NCBI RefSeq assembly: GCF_041222825.1 | Contig: NZ_CP139482.1 | Coordinates: 4,283,501-4,347,500 of the forward strand | DNA from: Candidatus Thalassolituus haligoni | GTDB taxonomy: Bacteria; Pseudomonadota; Gammaproteobacteria; Pseudomonadales; Oceanobacteraceae | DNA: 64,000 nucleotides | Direction of reading: 5' to 3' | Translations under genes and position numbers: made by a program | Notes under the pieces: generated by a model | The model's input: the letters and a program-made list of their open reading frames with translations, nothing else | Databases searched by the model: none | Told to the model about the DNA's origin: nothing | Part shown: one piece after another, positions 1 to 8,652 of the stretch | How the letters are laid out: every line of letters starts with the position of its first letter | Numbering within the stretch: the stretch's first letter is position 1

Positions 1-386
1 GCGACCGCATCCGGCACAGCGATGCGGTGATCATACCAGTGCTGCCATCGGCTATCGATATTCGCGCTGCGACGACATTTATTCGGGATGTCATGCTGTC
101 ACCAAGTTTTCGGCAATCACCTAGAGCAATCGCGGTGGTCGCCAACCGAACCCGAAAGAACACCCTGGTTTACACCAAGCTGACGTTGTTTCTGAAGAGT
201 CTCGGCATCCCCTTTATTACCACCCTGAGGGATACCCAACGCTATGTGAGAACCAGCGAACTGGGGCAGGGAATCATCGACGACCAGCAGGTCGAAACCC
301 AGGATCTGGCACACTGGGACGCCTTGCTGGCATGGCTGGACGACACCCGCGCCCGAGTCGAGTTCTGTCGTCGACTGACGCGCTAA
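1..386 (+). CDS. ParA-like ATPase, C-terminal part (5' end outside window)
   Basis: The open frame runs in from the left edge (first full codon at base 3), so the first GTG at 27 is not a real start. The visible 128 residues contain DAVIIPVLPSAIDIRAAT, which resembles the segment after Walker B in ParA/MinD-type ATPases where a hydrophobic strand ends in P-x-x-S. A basic C-terminal helix region follows. The Walker A and B motifs lie outside the window. ParA family members move or position DNA or protein cargo using ATP. No parB follows; the next gene is convergent, so this looks like an orphan ParA rather than the chromosome partition pair. Family assignment is fairly secure, cargo unknown. 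Confidence 0.65.
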   Translation, partial: DRIRHSDAVIIPVLPSAIDIRAATTFIRDVMLSPSFRQSPRAIAVVANRTRKNTLVYTKLTLFLKSLGIPFITTLRDTQRYVRTSELGQGIIDDQQVETQDLAHWDALLAWLDDTRARVEFCRRLTR

Positions 387-424
387 CAGCGCCGCCACAC
401 GCCGGATTGCCAGCGGCAGGTGAG

Positions 425-952
425 TTACACCAGTTCGAGATAAACCTCCAGTGCGTCGATCAGTGGTTCGGGCGACTCATCATGCGGATCGATTCGCGGC
501 AACCCCGGCACCCACGCCAGATTTTCCATCACACAATCGGCCAGACTTTCATCTTCTGGACAGTCATCGGCAACGTCGTCCAGCAAAGAAAACAGACCAG
601 CAAGACCGAACTGTTCCGCTTCCAGCTCCAGGTCTTTGACTCGCTGACGAAAACTGCCAGCAAAACGGTTGCTGTCCTGCTCTCGCGGCAGCGTGATGCG
701 TATATTCCGCAACGGCCGAATAACGCTGTCACGCCAGCCTACATAGCCGGTCAACGCCTGTTGGAACGGCTCATCTTCTGGCCAAGCGCGCCAGTCACTG
801 GCCAGCCATAATGCCGCTAGCACCAGCAGTACATCGACCCCCTCATCCTGAAGCTCAAGCAACCGCTGCTCAACGCTGTTCACCTGGTAAAACCGCTGGG
901 CGAATTGCCACAGTGGGTTGTCCAGGGATTCTGTGGCACACTGCGCCGCCAT
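425..952 (-). CDS. TIGR02444/DUF2390-like conserved protein
   Basis: A 175-residue acidic protein of unknown function. It starts with ATG at 952 and has no signal peptide or membrane segment. The N-terminal half carries the pattern LWQFAQRFYQ...VEQRLLELQDEGVDVLLVLAALW, which I associate with the TIGR02444 (DUF2390) family. That family commonly sits beside a YheS-type ABC-F gene in pseudomonads. Here the starts of the two genes are about 28 bp apart and divergent, which supports the assignment and implies a shared promoter region. The C-terminal third is rich in D and E. No catalytic motif is visible, so no function is assigned. Confidence 0.7.
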   Translation of the reverse strand: MAAQCATESLDNPLWQFAQRFYQVNSVEQRLLELQDEGVDVLLVLAALWLASDWRAWPEDEPFQQALTGYVGWRDSVIRPLRNIRITLPREQDSNRFAGSFRQRVKDLELEAEQFGLAGLFSLLDDVADDCPEDESLADCVMENLAWVPGLPRIDPHDESPEPLIDALEVYLELV

Positions 953-980
953 TGCCGCTACCTTTAGTCACTTGTCGAAT

Positions 981-2897
981 ATGATCGAATTTAATCAGGT
1001 TTCCCTGCAAAGGGGTACGCAAACCCTGTTGAAAAATGCCAGCCTGCGTATCCATGATGGCCAGAAACTGGCACTGATCGGCCCTAACGGAGCTGGCAAG
1101 TCCAGTCTGTTTGCACTACTGAATGCCGAATTGACGGTGGATGGTGGAGATCTGGAGGTTCCCGGCAAGTGGCGAATTTCTCATATGGCGCAAGAAGTGG
1201 TTGCCAGCGAGCGCAGCGCACTGGATTACGCGATTGACGGCGACAAGCCCTATCGCACTATCGAGGCTGGCATCGCCAACGCCACCGATGATAACCAGCT
1301 GACCCTCTGGCTCGACCGCATGGATCAGCACAAGGGCTACGAAGTTCCCGTCAAGGCCGAGCAACTGCTGCATGGCCTGGGCTTCAGCCAAACCGATTTG
1401 CAGCGTGCGGTGAAAGACTTTTCCGGGGGCTGGCGTATTCGGCTGAATCTGGCGCAGGCATTGATGATGCCATCCGACCTGCTATTACTCGACGAGCCAA
1501 CCAACCACCTTGATCTCGAAGCGACGCTGTGGCTCGAAGGGTATTTGCGCAAATACCCCGGCACGCTGTTGTTTATCTCTCATGATCGTGACTTTATCGA
1601 CGGTGTCGCCGACCATATTGTCCATCTGCATGAGCAGAAGCTGACACTTTATCCGGGGAACTACAGCGCCTACGAACGTTTGCGGGCAGAAAAGCTGGCC
1701 CAGCAACAGACCCTGTTCGAGAAGCAGCAAACCCGTGTTGAAGAGATCGAAAAATTTGTCGCCCGCTTCCGCGCCAAGGCATCCAAGGCCAAGCAGGCCC
1801 AAAGCCGTTTGAAAGAACTGCAACGTATGGAGCTGATTGCACCGGCCCACGTCGACTCGCCGTTCCGGTTTGAATTCCCCTGTCACGAACAGATGTCCAG
1901 TCCGCTGCTGACCTTGAAGCAGGCCGACCTGGGTTATCACCAGCCCAGTAGTGACCGGATACTGCTCCCCGGCGTTAACTTGTCCATCGTACCAGGTCAC
2001 CGTATCGGTTTACTTGGCCCGAACGGAGCCGGTAAGTCGACCCTGTTAAAAACCCTGTGCGAAGAAATTCCGCTGCTCAACGGCGAACGTACCCGTGGCG
2101 AGCACCTGCACATCGGTTATTTTGCCCAGCACCAGCTCGAATCCCTCGATACCTCAGCCTCCGGCATGTTGATCCTGCAACGGCTGAAGCCCAAGGCCAG
2201 CGAGCAGTCGATTCGCAACTTTCTCGGCGGCTTCGGGTTTCATGGCGAGCGCGCACTGGAAGTGATCGAACCCTTCTCCGGTGGTGAAAAAGCTCGTATG
2301 GCATTGGCCTGCGTCGCCTGGATGAAGCCCAACCTGCTGATTCTGGATGAACCGACCAACCACCTCGATATCGAGATGCGCGAAGCCCTGACCCTGGCGC
2401 TGCAGAATTTTCCCGGTGCCATCCTCATCGTCAGTCACGATCGCCACCTGCTCAAGGCCAGTGTCGACGAATACTGGCTGGTCGATCATGGCAAGGTGCA
2501 GGAATTTGACGGTGACCTGGACGATTATCATCAATACCTCAACAACCGTGGCCAATGGGGTGCTGCCCATGTCGACCCTGGCAGCACTGACGGCCACAGC
2601 GCGAACGCCACGACCAATGCCGTTGACCGCAAGGAACAGAAGCGCCTGGATGCTGAACGCCGCCAACGCCTGGCACCGTTGCGCAAACAACAGCAAGCCG
2701 CAGAAAAACAAATGGAAAAGCTGCAAGGTCTGCTTAACGCCGTAGAAGAAAAACTCGCCGATAGCAGTCTCTACGAAGACGCCCGCAAGGACGATCTGAA
2801 ACAGCGGTTAGCCGAACAGACTGACACCAAAGCCAAACTGGAAGACATCGAAATGGTTTGGATGGAGCTGACTGAGCAACTGGAAAGCAGCGACTGA
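981..2897 (+). CDS. yheS: ABC-F family ATP-binding protein, YheS-like
   Basis: A 638-residue soluble protein with two ABC ATPase domains and no membrane segments, typical of the ABC-F class that acts on ribosomes. The first Walker A is GPNGAGKS near residues 34-41, with signature FSGGWRIRL and Walker B LLLLDEPTNHLD. The second set is GPNGAGKST near residue 350, FSGGEKARMAL and LILDEPTNHLD. A charged linker follows the first ATPase, and a coiled-coil C-terminal tail covers about residues 555-638. Length matches E. coli YheS (about 637). I chose ATG 981 because upstream codons from 918 overlap the divergent gene and lack homology. Translation-related function is inferred from the family. Confidence 0.9.
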   Translation: MIEFNQVSLQRGTQTLLKNASLRIHDGQKLALIGPNGAGKSSLFALLNAELTVDGGDLEVPGKWRISHMAQEVVASERSALDYAIDGDKPYRTIEAGIANATDDNQLTLWLDRMDQHKGYEVPVKAEQLLHGLGFSQTDLQRAVKDFSGGWRIRLNLAQALMMPSDLLLLDEPTNHLDLEATLWLEGYLRKYPGTLLFISHDRDFIDGVADHIVHLHEQKLTLYPGNYSAYERLRAEKLAQQQTLFEKQQTRVEEIEKFVARFRAKASKAKQAQSRLKELQRMELIAPAHVDSPFRFEFPCHEQMSSPLLTLKQADLGYHQPSSDRILLPGVNLSIVPGHRIGLLGPNGAGKSTLLKTLCEEIPLLNGERTRGEHLHIGYFAQHQLESLDTSASGMLILQRLKPKASEQSIRNFLGGFGFHGERALEVIEPFSGGEKARMALACVAWMKPNLLILDEPTNHLDIEMREALTLALQNFPGAILIVSHDRHLLKASVDEYWLVDHGKVQEFDGDLDDYHQYLNNRGQWGAAHVDPGSTDGHSANATTNAVDRKEQKRLDAERRQRLAPLRKQQQAAEKQMEKLQGLLNAVEEKLADSSLYEDARKDDLKQRLAEQTDTKAKLEDIEMVWMELTEQLESSD

Positions 2898-2935
2898 TCA
2901 GACGCCTGCGTACTGGACGGCCCGCTGCTGATTGC

Positions 2936-3790
2936 TCAGAAATTCAGCATGCCGTCTTTGATTTCACTATGAACGCCGTAACGCTGATAAATTTTATCAG
3001 CCCAAAGCCGGGCAATATGCTCAAACGTACCGTCTTGTTGCATCTCTCGGGCAGCCGACTGCCATTGCTCAACCATCTCGTTGGTGGTGCCCCAGCGTGA
3101 CATCATGATGTATACCTCAGATCGACGCACCGTCAGCAAGGGTTCAAAAGCTAACAGTGGCAAGCTAAGGTTGGCACACACATCGGCCAGGCCAAGCGGC
3201 TCGTAGAACAGTGCATCAATTCGATGGTGATAGAGTTTCTTGACGTTGTGCTCATGTCGCGACACCTCGTTCAGATTCAAAAACTGGTGCTGCTGCAAAT
3301 ATTCAGCGCGGATATCACCTCGTACCACGCCAATCGCTGCCAGTCCCTTGAAGTCCTCCAGCGACTCCAGCGTCAAACCCGAGTCCTTGCGACCATAAAG
3401 CACCCAGGATTTACTCAATACCGGGGCAATCAGATGAAAATTCAGTTCCCGTAGCGGTGTTTTTGAAAAACCGAACAGCACGACATTAGCCTGTTCCTGC
3501 GCCAGCTCCAATGCCCGCTGCTCCGGTACAATACGAATCGTATTGTCATTGCCGGTACGCCGCTGGATTTCACGAACAATATCCGTCACATAGCCACTGA
3601 TGCGGCCATCCGAATCGGTATAGCTGGCCGGAGGCTCCTCTACGGCCAGCAGCTGCAAGGCCTCAGCGGCCATTACCCACGAGGCCGCTGTCAGCAACAC
3701 CACCAGGGTCAGCCCATAAACACAGCCGCCAATCCAGTAGCACCAGGAAATCCTCCCCCACAATGGACTGCCACTCAAAAACAAACGCAT
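2936..3790 (-). CDS. Periplasmic substrate-binding protein (SBP_bac_3-like)
   Basis: About 284 residues. An N-terminal hydrophobic segment (YGLTLVVLLTAASWVMA, residues about 24-40) looks like a signal peptide cleaved near AMA/A-E. The mature part has features of the polar amino-acid type periplasmic binding fold: an early PPASYTDSDGRISGYVTDIVREI segment where ligand-binding proteins read P-x-x-x-x-x-x-G-x-x-x-G-x-x-x-D. No ABC permease or ATPase is adjacent, so it may serve as a stand-alone sensor or solute scavenger. Start is uncertain: ATG 3790 has GGCGG upstream, ATG 3814 and TTG 3847 are alternatives. The gene is transcribed toward yheS. Confidence 0.65.
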   Translation of the reverse strand: MRLFLSGSPLWGRISWCYWIGGCVYGLTLVVLLTAASWVMAAEALQLLAVEEPPASYTDSDGRISGYVTDIVREIQRRTGNDNTIRIVPEQRALELAQEQANVVLFGFSKTPLRELNFHLIAPVLSKSWVLYGRKDSGLTLESLEDFKGLAAIGVVRGDIRAEYLQQHQFLNLNEVSRHEHNVKKLYHHRIDALFYEPLGLADVCANLSLPLLAFEPLLTVRRSEVYIMMSRWGTTNEMVEQWQSAAREMQQDGTFEHIARLWADKIYQRYGVHSEIKDGMLNF

Positions 3791-3906
3791 TGTTAACCGC
3801 CAGTTATTAATCATTTTATTGAACGCAAGACCCGGAGATTTCCGCAATATCCCGTCGCAGAGACGTGCAGAGTCTTCCGACAGCCATTCACACCGCCTCC
3901 AGCACC

Positions 3907-5166
3907 TTACGGCACTAACACCGCCACCTCTGCCGCAAGCCGGGCGACCGTTCCCCGGCTATGCCGAACCTTGTTTTGTCCGGCGTAACCCATTTGCTGC
4001 CGCTGCTGCGGATCGTCCAGCAATCGCGCCACATCCGTCACCAACGAAGAGGATGTTGTCAGCTGTAATGCCTTTTCGGCTTCCAGCTCATCCACCACGG
4101 CCTGAAAATTAAAATAATGAGGCCCCATGAGTACCGGCTTGCCCAATGCAGCGGGTTCGATCGGGTTATGGCCACCTCGCGGCACCAGACTCCCCCCCAT
4201 CACCACAACATCCGCTGCCGCCAGTAGCAGCAGCATTTCACCCATAGAGTCCGCCAGATAAATCTGACAACCATTGCCGGACTCCTGCCGGCTGCGACGG
4301 GCCACAATAAAGCTTTCGTCCAGACAGGTTTGTGCTACCGGGTCAAATCGCTCCGGATGTCGGGGCACCAGCACCAGCAACAGCTGCGGCCAGCGTTGCA
4401 TCCATTGTCGAGCTGCAGCCATCAACAGCGCTTCTTCGCCCTCATGACTGGATGCCAGCAGCACAACTGGGCGATCAGCTCCCCAGCCTTGACGTAAATC
4501 GTGAGCCTGATCCTCAATACTCGTAGGCACCACCACGTCATATTTGAGACTGCCACACACCGTCAGCCGCGCGGGGGGCAAACCCAGATCCAGAAAGCGC
4601 TGGCCATCCACCTCATTCTGTACCGCCACACGGGTCAAACGCTGCAACATAGGACGGGTCAGCGCAGCCAGGCGAGCATAGCCTCGCGCCGAGCGTGCCG
4701 ACAGCCGGGCATTCGCCAGCAAGGCTGGAATCCGGCGTTGCTGGCAGCATGCCAGCAAATTCGGCCATAATTCTGTTTCCATCACCACCAGACAGACAGG
4801 CTTGACCCGACGGCAAAACAGCCACCAGCACAGCGGTAGGTCGTAGGGCATAAAACTGCGCTTAACCCGGTTGCCGAACAAACGTTCGACCTGTGCCGCT
4901 CCGGTCGGTGTGGTACTGGTTATCCAGATAGTGCGATCCGGATAATCCTGTAACAGCTGCTCAATCAGCGGTGCCGCCGCCAGCGTCTCACCGACAGAAA
5001 CCGCATGAATCCAAATAGCGCCAGGCTGGGTCTGAGCGATCACCCAGCCCAACCGTTCGCCAACACGCTGGCGATAGCCCGGATTTTGTCGCCCGCGCCA
5101 CCAGATGCGACAGAGCAGAGCAGGCATTATCAGGGTCAGTAAAAAAGTATAGGCAAGCCGCGCCAC
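3907..5166 (-). CDS. waaA: 3-deoxy-D-manno-octulosonic acid transferase (Kdo transferase)
   Basis: WaaA/KdtA transfers Kdo residues from CMP-Kdo to lipid IVA at the cytoplasmic face of the inner membrane. The N-terminus has a membrane anchor (LAYTFLLTLIMPALLCRIW) followed by RGRQNPGYRQRVGERLG, closely matching the family. Further on are IWIHAVSVGET and the donor-site region GGSLVPRGGHNPIEPAALGKPV of GT30 enzymes. I prefer GTG 5166 because it aligns with the E. coli N-terminus and has GAGAGAAC upstream; GTG 5208 would add 14 residues. The product length is 419 residues. It diverges from hldE, which supplies the next sugar of the inner core. Confidence 0.92.
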   Translation of the reverse strand: MARLAYTFLLTLIMPALLCRIWWRGRQNPGYRQRVGERLGWVIAQTQPGAIWIHAVSVGETLAAAPLIEQLLQDYPDRTIWITSTTPTGAAQVERLFGNRVKRSFMPYDLPLCWWLFCRRVKPVCLVVMETELWPNLLACCQQRRIPALLANARLSARSARGYARLAALTRPMLQRLTRVAVQNEVDGQRFLDLGLPPARLTVCGSLKYDVVVPTSIEDQAHDLRQGWGADRPVVLLASSHEGEEALLMAAARQWMQRWPQLLLVLVPRHPERFDPVAQTCLDESFIVARRSRQESGNGCQIYLADSMGEMLLLLAAADVVVMGGSLVPRGGHNPIEPAALGKPVLMGPHYFNFQAVVDELEAEKALQLTTSSSLVTDVARLLDDPQQRQQMGYAGQNKVRHSRGTVARLAAEVAVLVP

Positions 5167-5202
5167 AAGTGAGTTCTCTCGCTGGAACAAGGCGGAGAAT
5201 GG

Positions 5203-5225
5203 TAGCACAACAAGCCATTGTGCTA
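5203..5225. promoter_or_regulatory. Inverted repeat in waaA/hldE divergent promoter region
   Basis: Perfect 8 bp arms TAGCACAA and TTGTGCTA are separated by 7 bp. The right arm overlaps TGCTAGACT (5221-5229), which resembles an extended -10 for hldE. Placement between two divergent LPS core genes suggests an operator, but no regulator is identified. Confidence 0.4.
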
Positions 5226-5259
5226 GACTCGGCCCTCCTTTTTCAGCGCGTTAATAACG

Positions 5260-6699
5260 ATGGATACCAAAGTTCCCGACTACCACCAGGCCAACGTGCT
5301 TGTGTTTGGTGACGTCATGCTGGATCGCTACTGGCAAGGTCCGACTTCCCGTATTTCTCCAGAAGCCCCTGTGCCCGTGGTCAGGATCCAGGACAGTGAA
5401 AACCGTGCCGGTGGTGCTGGTAACGTTGCCCTCAACATTGCCACGCTTGGCGCCCATGTTGAGCTGCTGGGGATTACCGGCAACGACGACAATGGCCGCC
5501 AGTTATCCGGCTTGTTACAGCAGGCCGGGGTGAGTTGTTATTTTCTCGAACACGCCAGTCACCCGACCATCACCAAGCTGCGTATCATCAGCCGTCAGCA
5601 GCAGTTGATCCGGCTTGATTTTGAAGAAGCTTTTCATGCCACCGATATAACGACACTGGTCGAGACCTATGACCAGCAGATCAGCCAGGCCAACGTCGTG
5701 GTGCTGTCAGACTATGGCAAAGGTGCCCTGAACAACCCGCAACGGCTGATTGAATCCGCCCGCCGCGCCAACACCCCGGTATTGGTCGACCCCAAGGGCA
5801 CCGATTTTGAACGTTATCGTGGCGCCAGCCTGATTACCCCCAACCTAGGCGAATTTGAAGCCGTGGTGGGTCACTGCCCGGATGACGAGACACTGGTGGC
5901 CAAAGGTCGAGCCCTGATCGACACCTACGCGCTGGGCGCCATCCTGATTACTCGCAGCGAAAAAGGCATGACGCTGATTTGCAGGGATCAGCAGCCGTTC
6001 CACCTACCAACCCGCGCCCGTGAAGTCTTTGACGTCACTGGCGCTGGCGATACCGTCATTTCGGTGCTGGCGGCCTCACTGGCCGCTGGCTGCAACCTCC
6101 AGCAAGCCACGATTCTGGCCAACACTGGCGCCGGTATCGTGGTTGGCAAGCTCGGCACCGCGACCGTCACCACAGAAGAGTTGCGCGCCGAGTTACGCAG
6201 CGAAAGCCACCAGGGAGCCGGCATGTTTGACGAAGACAGCCTCGCTATACTGGTTGAAGAGGCCCGCTCACGTGGCGAAACCCTGGTGATGACCAACGGT
6301 TGCTTCGATATCTTGCATCCGGGCCATGTGCAGTATCTCAAGGAAGCCAAGGCCCTCGGCGACCGGCTGCTGGTCGCGGTCAACGCCGATGATTCCGTCA
6401 GCCGTCTGAAAGGCCCGAGTCGGCCGATCAATCCGATTGATCACCGAATGGCGGTGCTCGCCGGACTGGAAAGTGTCGATTGGGTCGTGCCCTTTGCCGA
6501 AGACACCCCTGAGCGCCTGATTTGTCGCCTGTTACCGGATATTCTGGTGAAGGGTGGAGACTATAGCGTTGACCAGATTGCCGGTGGACGCTGTGTTCAG
6601 GACAACGGCGGCGAGGTCATCATCCTCAGCTTCAAAGACAACTGCTCTACCAGTGCCATCGTCAAACGTATCCAGAATTCCGAGGAGAACAAGGCATGA
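5260..6699 (+). CDS. hldE: Bifunctional D-beta-D-heptose 7-phosphate kinase / heptose 1-phosphate adenylyltransferase
   Basis: HldE makes ADP-D-glycero-beta-D-manno-heptose for the LPS inner core. The protein has 479 residues, matching the E. coli fusion enzyme (477). Residues 1 to about 320 form a ribokinase/PfkB domain with [14 protein letters not shown] near the N-terminus and the anion-hole motif DVTGAGDT. From about residue 345 there is a nucleotidyltransferase domain with [17 protein letters not shown] containing the HxGH signature. The ATG is at 5260. The stop overlaps the hldD start by 4 bp (ATGA), so the next two pathway steps are translationally coupled. Confidence 0.96.
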   Translation: MDTKVPDYHQANVLVFGDVMLDRYWQGPTSRISPEAPVPVVRIQDSENRAGGAGNVALNIATLGAHVELLGITGNDDNGRQLSGLLQQAGVSCYFLEHASHPTITKLRIISRQQQLIRLDFEEAFHATDITTLVETYDQQISQANVVVLSDYGKGALNNPQRLIESARRANTPVLVDPKGTDFERYRGASLITPNLGEFEAVVGHCPDDETLVAKGRALIDTYALGAILITRSEKGMTLICRDQQPFHLPTRAREVFDVTGAGDTVISVLAASLAAGCNLQQATILANTGAGIVVGKLGTATVTTEELRAELRSESHQGAGMFDEDSLAILVEEARSRGETLVMTNGCFDILHPGHVQYLKEAKALGDRLLVAVNADDSVSRLKGPSRPINPIDHRMAVLAGLESVDWVVPFAEDTPERLICRLLPDILVKGGDYSVDQIAGGRCVQDNGGEVIILSFKDNCSTSAIVKRIQNSEENKA

Positions 6700-7667
6700 T
6701 CATTGTTACCGGCGGCGCCGGTTTTATTGGTGCCAACATTGTCAAAACCCTGAACGAACAGGGCCGCAGTGACATTATTGTGGTCGACGACCTCAGCGAC
6801 GGCAAAAAATTCTACAACCTGGCCGACTGCGACATTGCCGACTACCTCGACAAGGATGATTTTATCCAGCGAGTACAGCGAGATGACGGCCTGCTGGATA
6901 ATGTTGAGGTTATTTTTCACGAAGGTGCTTGCTCCGAAACCACCGAGTGGAACGGCAAGTACATGATGGAGAACAATTACGAATACTCCAAAATCCTGCT
7001 GCATGCCTGCCTCGAAAAACGCATTCCCTACCTCTATGCCTCCAGTGCCGCCGTCTATGGTGGCAGTGCGGTCTTCAAGGAAGAACGCAGTTTCGAGCAG
7101 CCACTGAATGTGTATGGTTACTCCAAGTGGCAGTTCGACCAGTACGTACGCCAACTGCGTAGCAGCTCACCGGCGCTGTTTCAGAGCCAGGTCGTTGGCT
7201 TCCGTTATTTCAACGTCTATGGCCCGCGCGAACAACACAAGGGATCCATGGCATCCGTCGCCTTCCATTTTAATAACCAGATTCAGGCCAGCGGGCTCTG
7301 CAAGCTGTTTGCTGGCTGTGATGGTTATGCCGATGGCGAGCAGCGCCGCGACTTTGTGTTTGTGGGTGATGTTGTCAAGGTCAACCTGTGGTTCTGGGCC
7401 AACCCGGAGAAAAGTGGCATTTTTAACCTGGGAACAGGTCAATGCCAGAGCTTTAATGACGTTGCCGATGCCGTGATCACCTGGCATGGCGAACAGGGCA
7501 ACAGCGCCCGCAAGGAATACATGCCGTTTCCGGATCACCTCAAGGGTGCTTACCAAAGCTTTACCGAAGCGGATATAGGTGCCCTGCGCAGCGTCGGCTA
7601 CGACCACTCCTTTGCCGATGTCAAAACCGGTGTCTATGCCTATATGAACTGGCTCGACCAGCACTGA
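6696..7667 (+). CDS. hldD: ADP-L-glycero-D-manno-heptose-6-epimerase
   Basis: HldD epimerises ADP-D,D-heptose, the product of HldE, to the L,D form used by heptosyltransferases. The 323-residue protein starts with the Rossmann NADP-binding motif [13 protein letters not shown]. It has the short-chain catalytic arrangement: SSAAVYG followed by YGYSKWQFD (YxxxK). [21 protein letters not shown] is characteristic of the family. The ATG overlaps the hldE stop codon. A perfect inverted repeat lies shortly after the stop. Confidence 0.96.
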   Translation: MIIVTGGAGFIGANIVKTLNEQGRSDIIVVDDLSDGKKFYNLADCDIADYLDKDDFIQRVQRDDGLLDNVEVIFHEGACSETTEWNGKYMMENNYEYSKILLHACLEKRIPYLYASSAAVYGGSAVFKEERSFEQPLNVYGYSKWQFDQYVRQLRSSSPALFQSQVVGFRYFNVYGPREQHKGSMASVAFHFNNQIQASGLCKLFAGCDGYADGEQRRDFVFVGDVVKVNLWFWANPEKSGIFNLGTGQCQSFNDVADAVITWHGEQGNSARKEYMPFPDHLKGAYQSFTEADIGALRSVGYDHSFADVKTGVYAYMNWLDQH

Positions 7668-7691
7668 GTGTATTACCCACACAAAAGGTTC

Positions 7692-7715
7692 AGATCCGGC
7701 AGCCCTGCCGGATCT
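7692..7715 (+). other. Hairpin between hldD and lpxL
   Basis: AGATCCGGCAG and CTGCCGGATCT are perfect 11 bp inverted arms with only CC between them, so the realistic RNA form is a 9 bp stem with a 6 nt loop. No T-run follows on either strand. It may act as an mRNA-stabilising or processing element between hldD and the acyltransferase, or as an inefficient terminator. Confidence 0.55.
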
Positions 7716-7740
7716 GCCGGACGTCGAAAGAGATTCTCCC

Positions 7741-8652
7741 ATGCCGCCGAAGCACCTGTTACATCCCCGTTACTGGCCTGTCTGGCTCGGAACCGGCCTG
7801 CTGATATCCATGACCTACCTGCCTTATCGGATTCAACTGGCGCTTGGTAAAACACTGGGATTGATATTGTACAAAACCGGTAAAAGCCGCCGCCATATTG
7901 CGACGGTGAACGTGCGCCTCTGCTTTCCAGAAAAGACCGAGCAACAACAAACCCAGCTGGTACGGCAAATCTTTATCGACAACGGTATTGGTCTGATGGA
8001 AACCCTGATCGGCTGGTTCCGACGGCCGGACTATCTGCTGGATCGCACCCATTTTCACGGCTTCGAGCAATTGAAGGCCGAACTGGCCACTGGCCGAGGG
8101 GTCATATTATTGGGAGCACATTACTCCATGCTGGATCTGGCAGGCGCGCTGTTTGTCACCCAATTACCGGCTAACGTCAGCTATCGGCCACAAGACAACC
8201 CAGTGATGAACTGGTTGATGGAGCAACAACGGCAAAAACTCTACACTGGCTGCTATACCCGCAAGGACATCCGCTCCTTTATTCGTTGCCTCAAGCAGGG
8301 CGAAGTCCTGTGGTACGCGCAAGATCAGGATTTTGGCCGCAAGAACAGTGTCTTTGTGGATTTTTTTGGTATTCCGACCGCGACTATTACCGCGACCTCT
8401 CGCATTGCCAAAGCAGGCAACGCAACGGTCATGCCACTGACTTACTTCCGCCGTGATGACAATTCTGGCTATGACATTACTGTCCATCCGCCGCTGCCGA
8501 TTCCAAGCGGTGACGACGTCGAGGACGCCCGTGTCGCCAATGCTTTTATCGAACAGCAATTACGCCAGCATCCGTCACAATATTTGTGGTTACATCGCCG
8601 TTTCAAGACCCAGCCTGACGCTGGCAACGGCAAAGCCAACCTGTATCGTTAA
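7741..8652 (+). CDS. lpxL: Lipid A biosynthesis lauroyl acyltransferase (LpxL/HtrB family)
   Basis: LpxL-type enzymes transfer a secondary acyl chain to Kdo2-lipid IVA at the inner membrane. The 303-residue length matches. The catalytic HxxxxD motif is visible as GAHYSMLDLAG, preceded by the RGVILLG strand. QDQDFGRKNSVFVDFFGIPTATI matches the family's acceptor-side region. The N-terminus has a hydrophobic patch but no clear signal. The gene lies 73 bp after hldD on the same strand, so the cluster covers Kdo, heptose and acyl steps of LPS assembly. LpxL versus LpxM or LpxP cannot be separated with certainty by eye. Confidence 0.88.
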   Translation: MPPKHLLHPRYWPVWLGTGLLISMTYLPYRIQLALGKTLGLILYKTGKSRRHIATVNVRLCFPEKTEQQQTQLVRQIFIDNGIGLMETLIGWFRRPDYLLDRTHFHGFEQLKAELATGRGVILLGAHYSMLDLAGALFVTQLPANVSYRPQDNPVMNWLMEQQRQKLYTGCYTRKDIRSFIRCLKQGEVLWYAQDQDFGRKNSVFVDFFGIPTATITATSRIAKAGNATVMPLTYFRRDDNSGYDITVHPPLPIPSGDDVEDARVANAFIEQQLRQHPSQYLWLHRRFKTQPDAGNGKANLYR

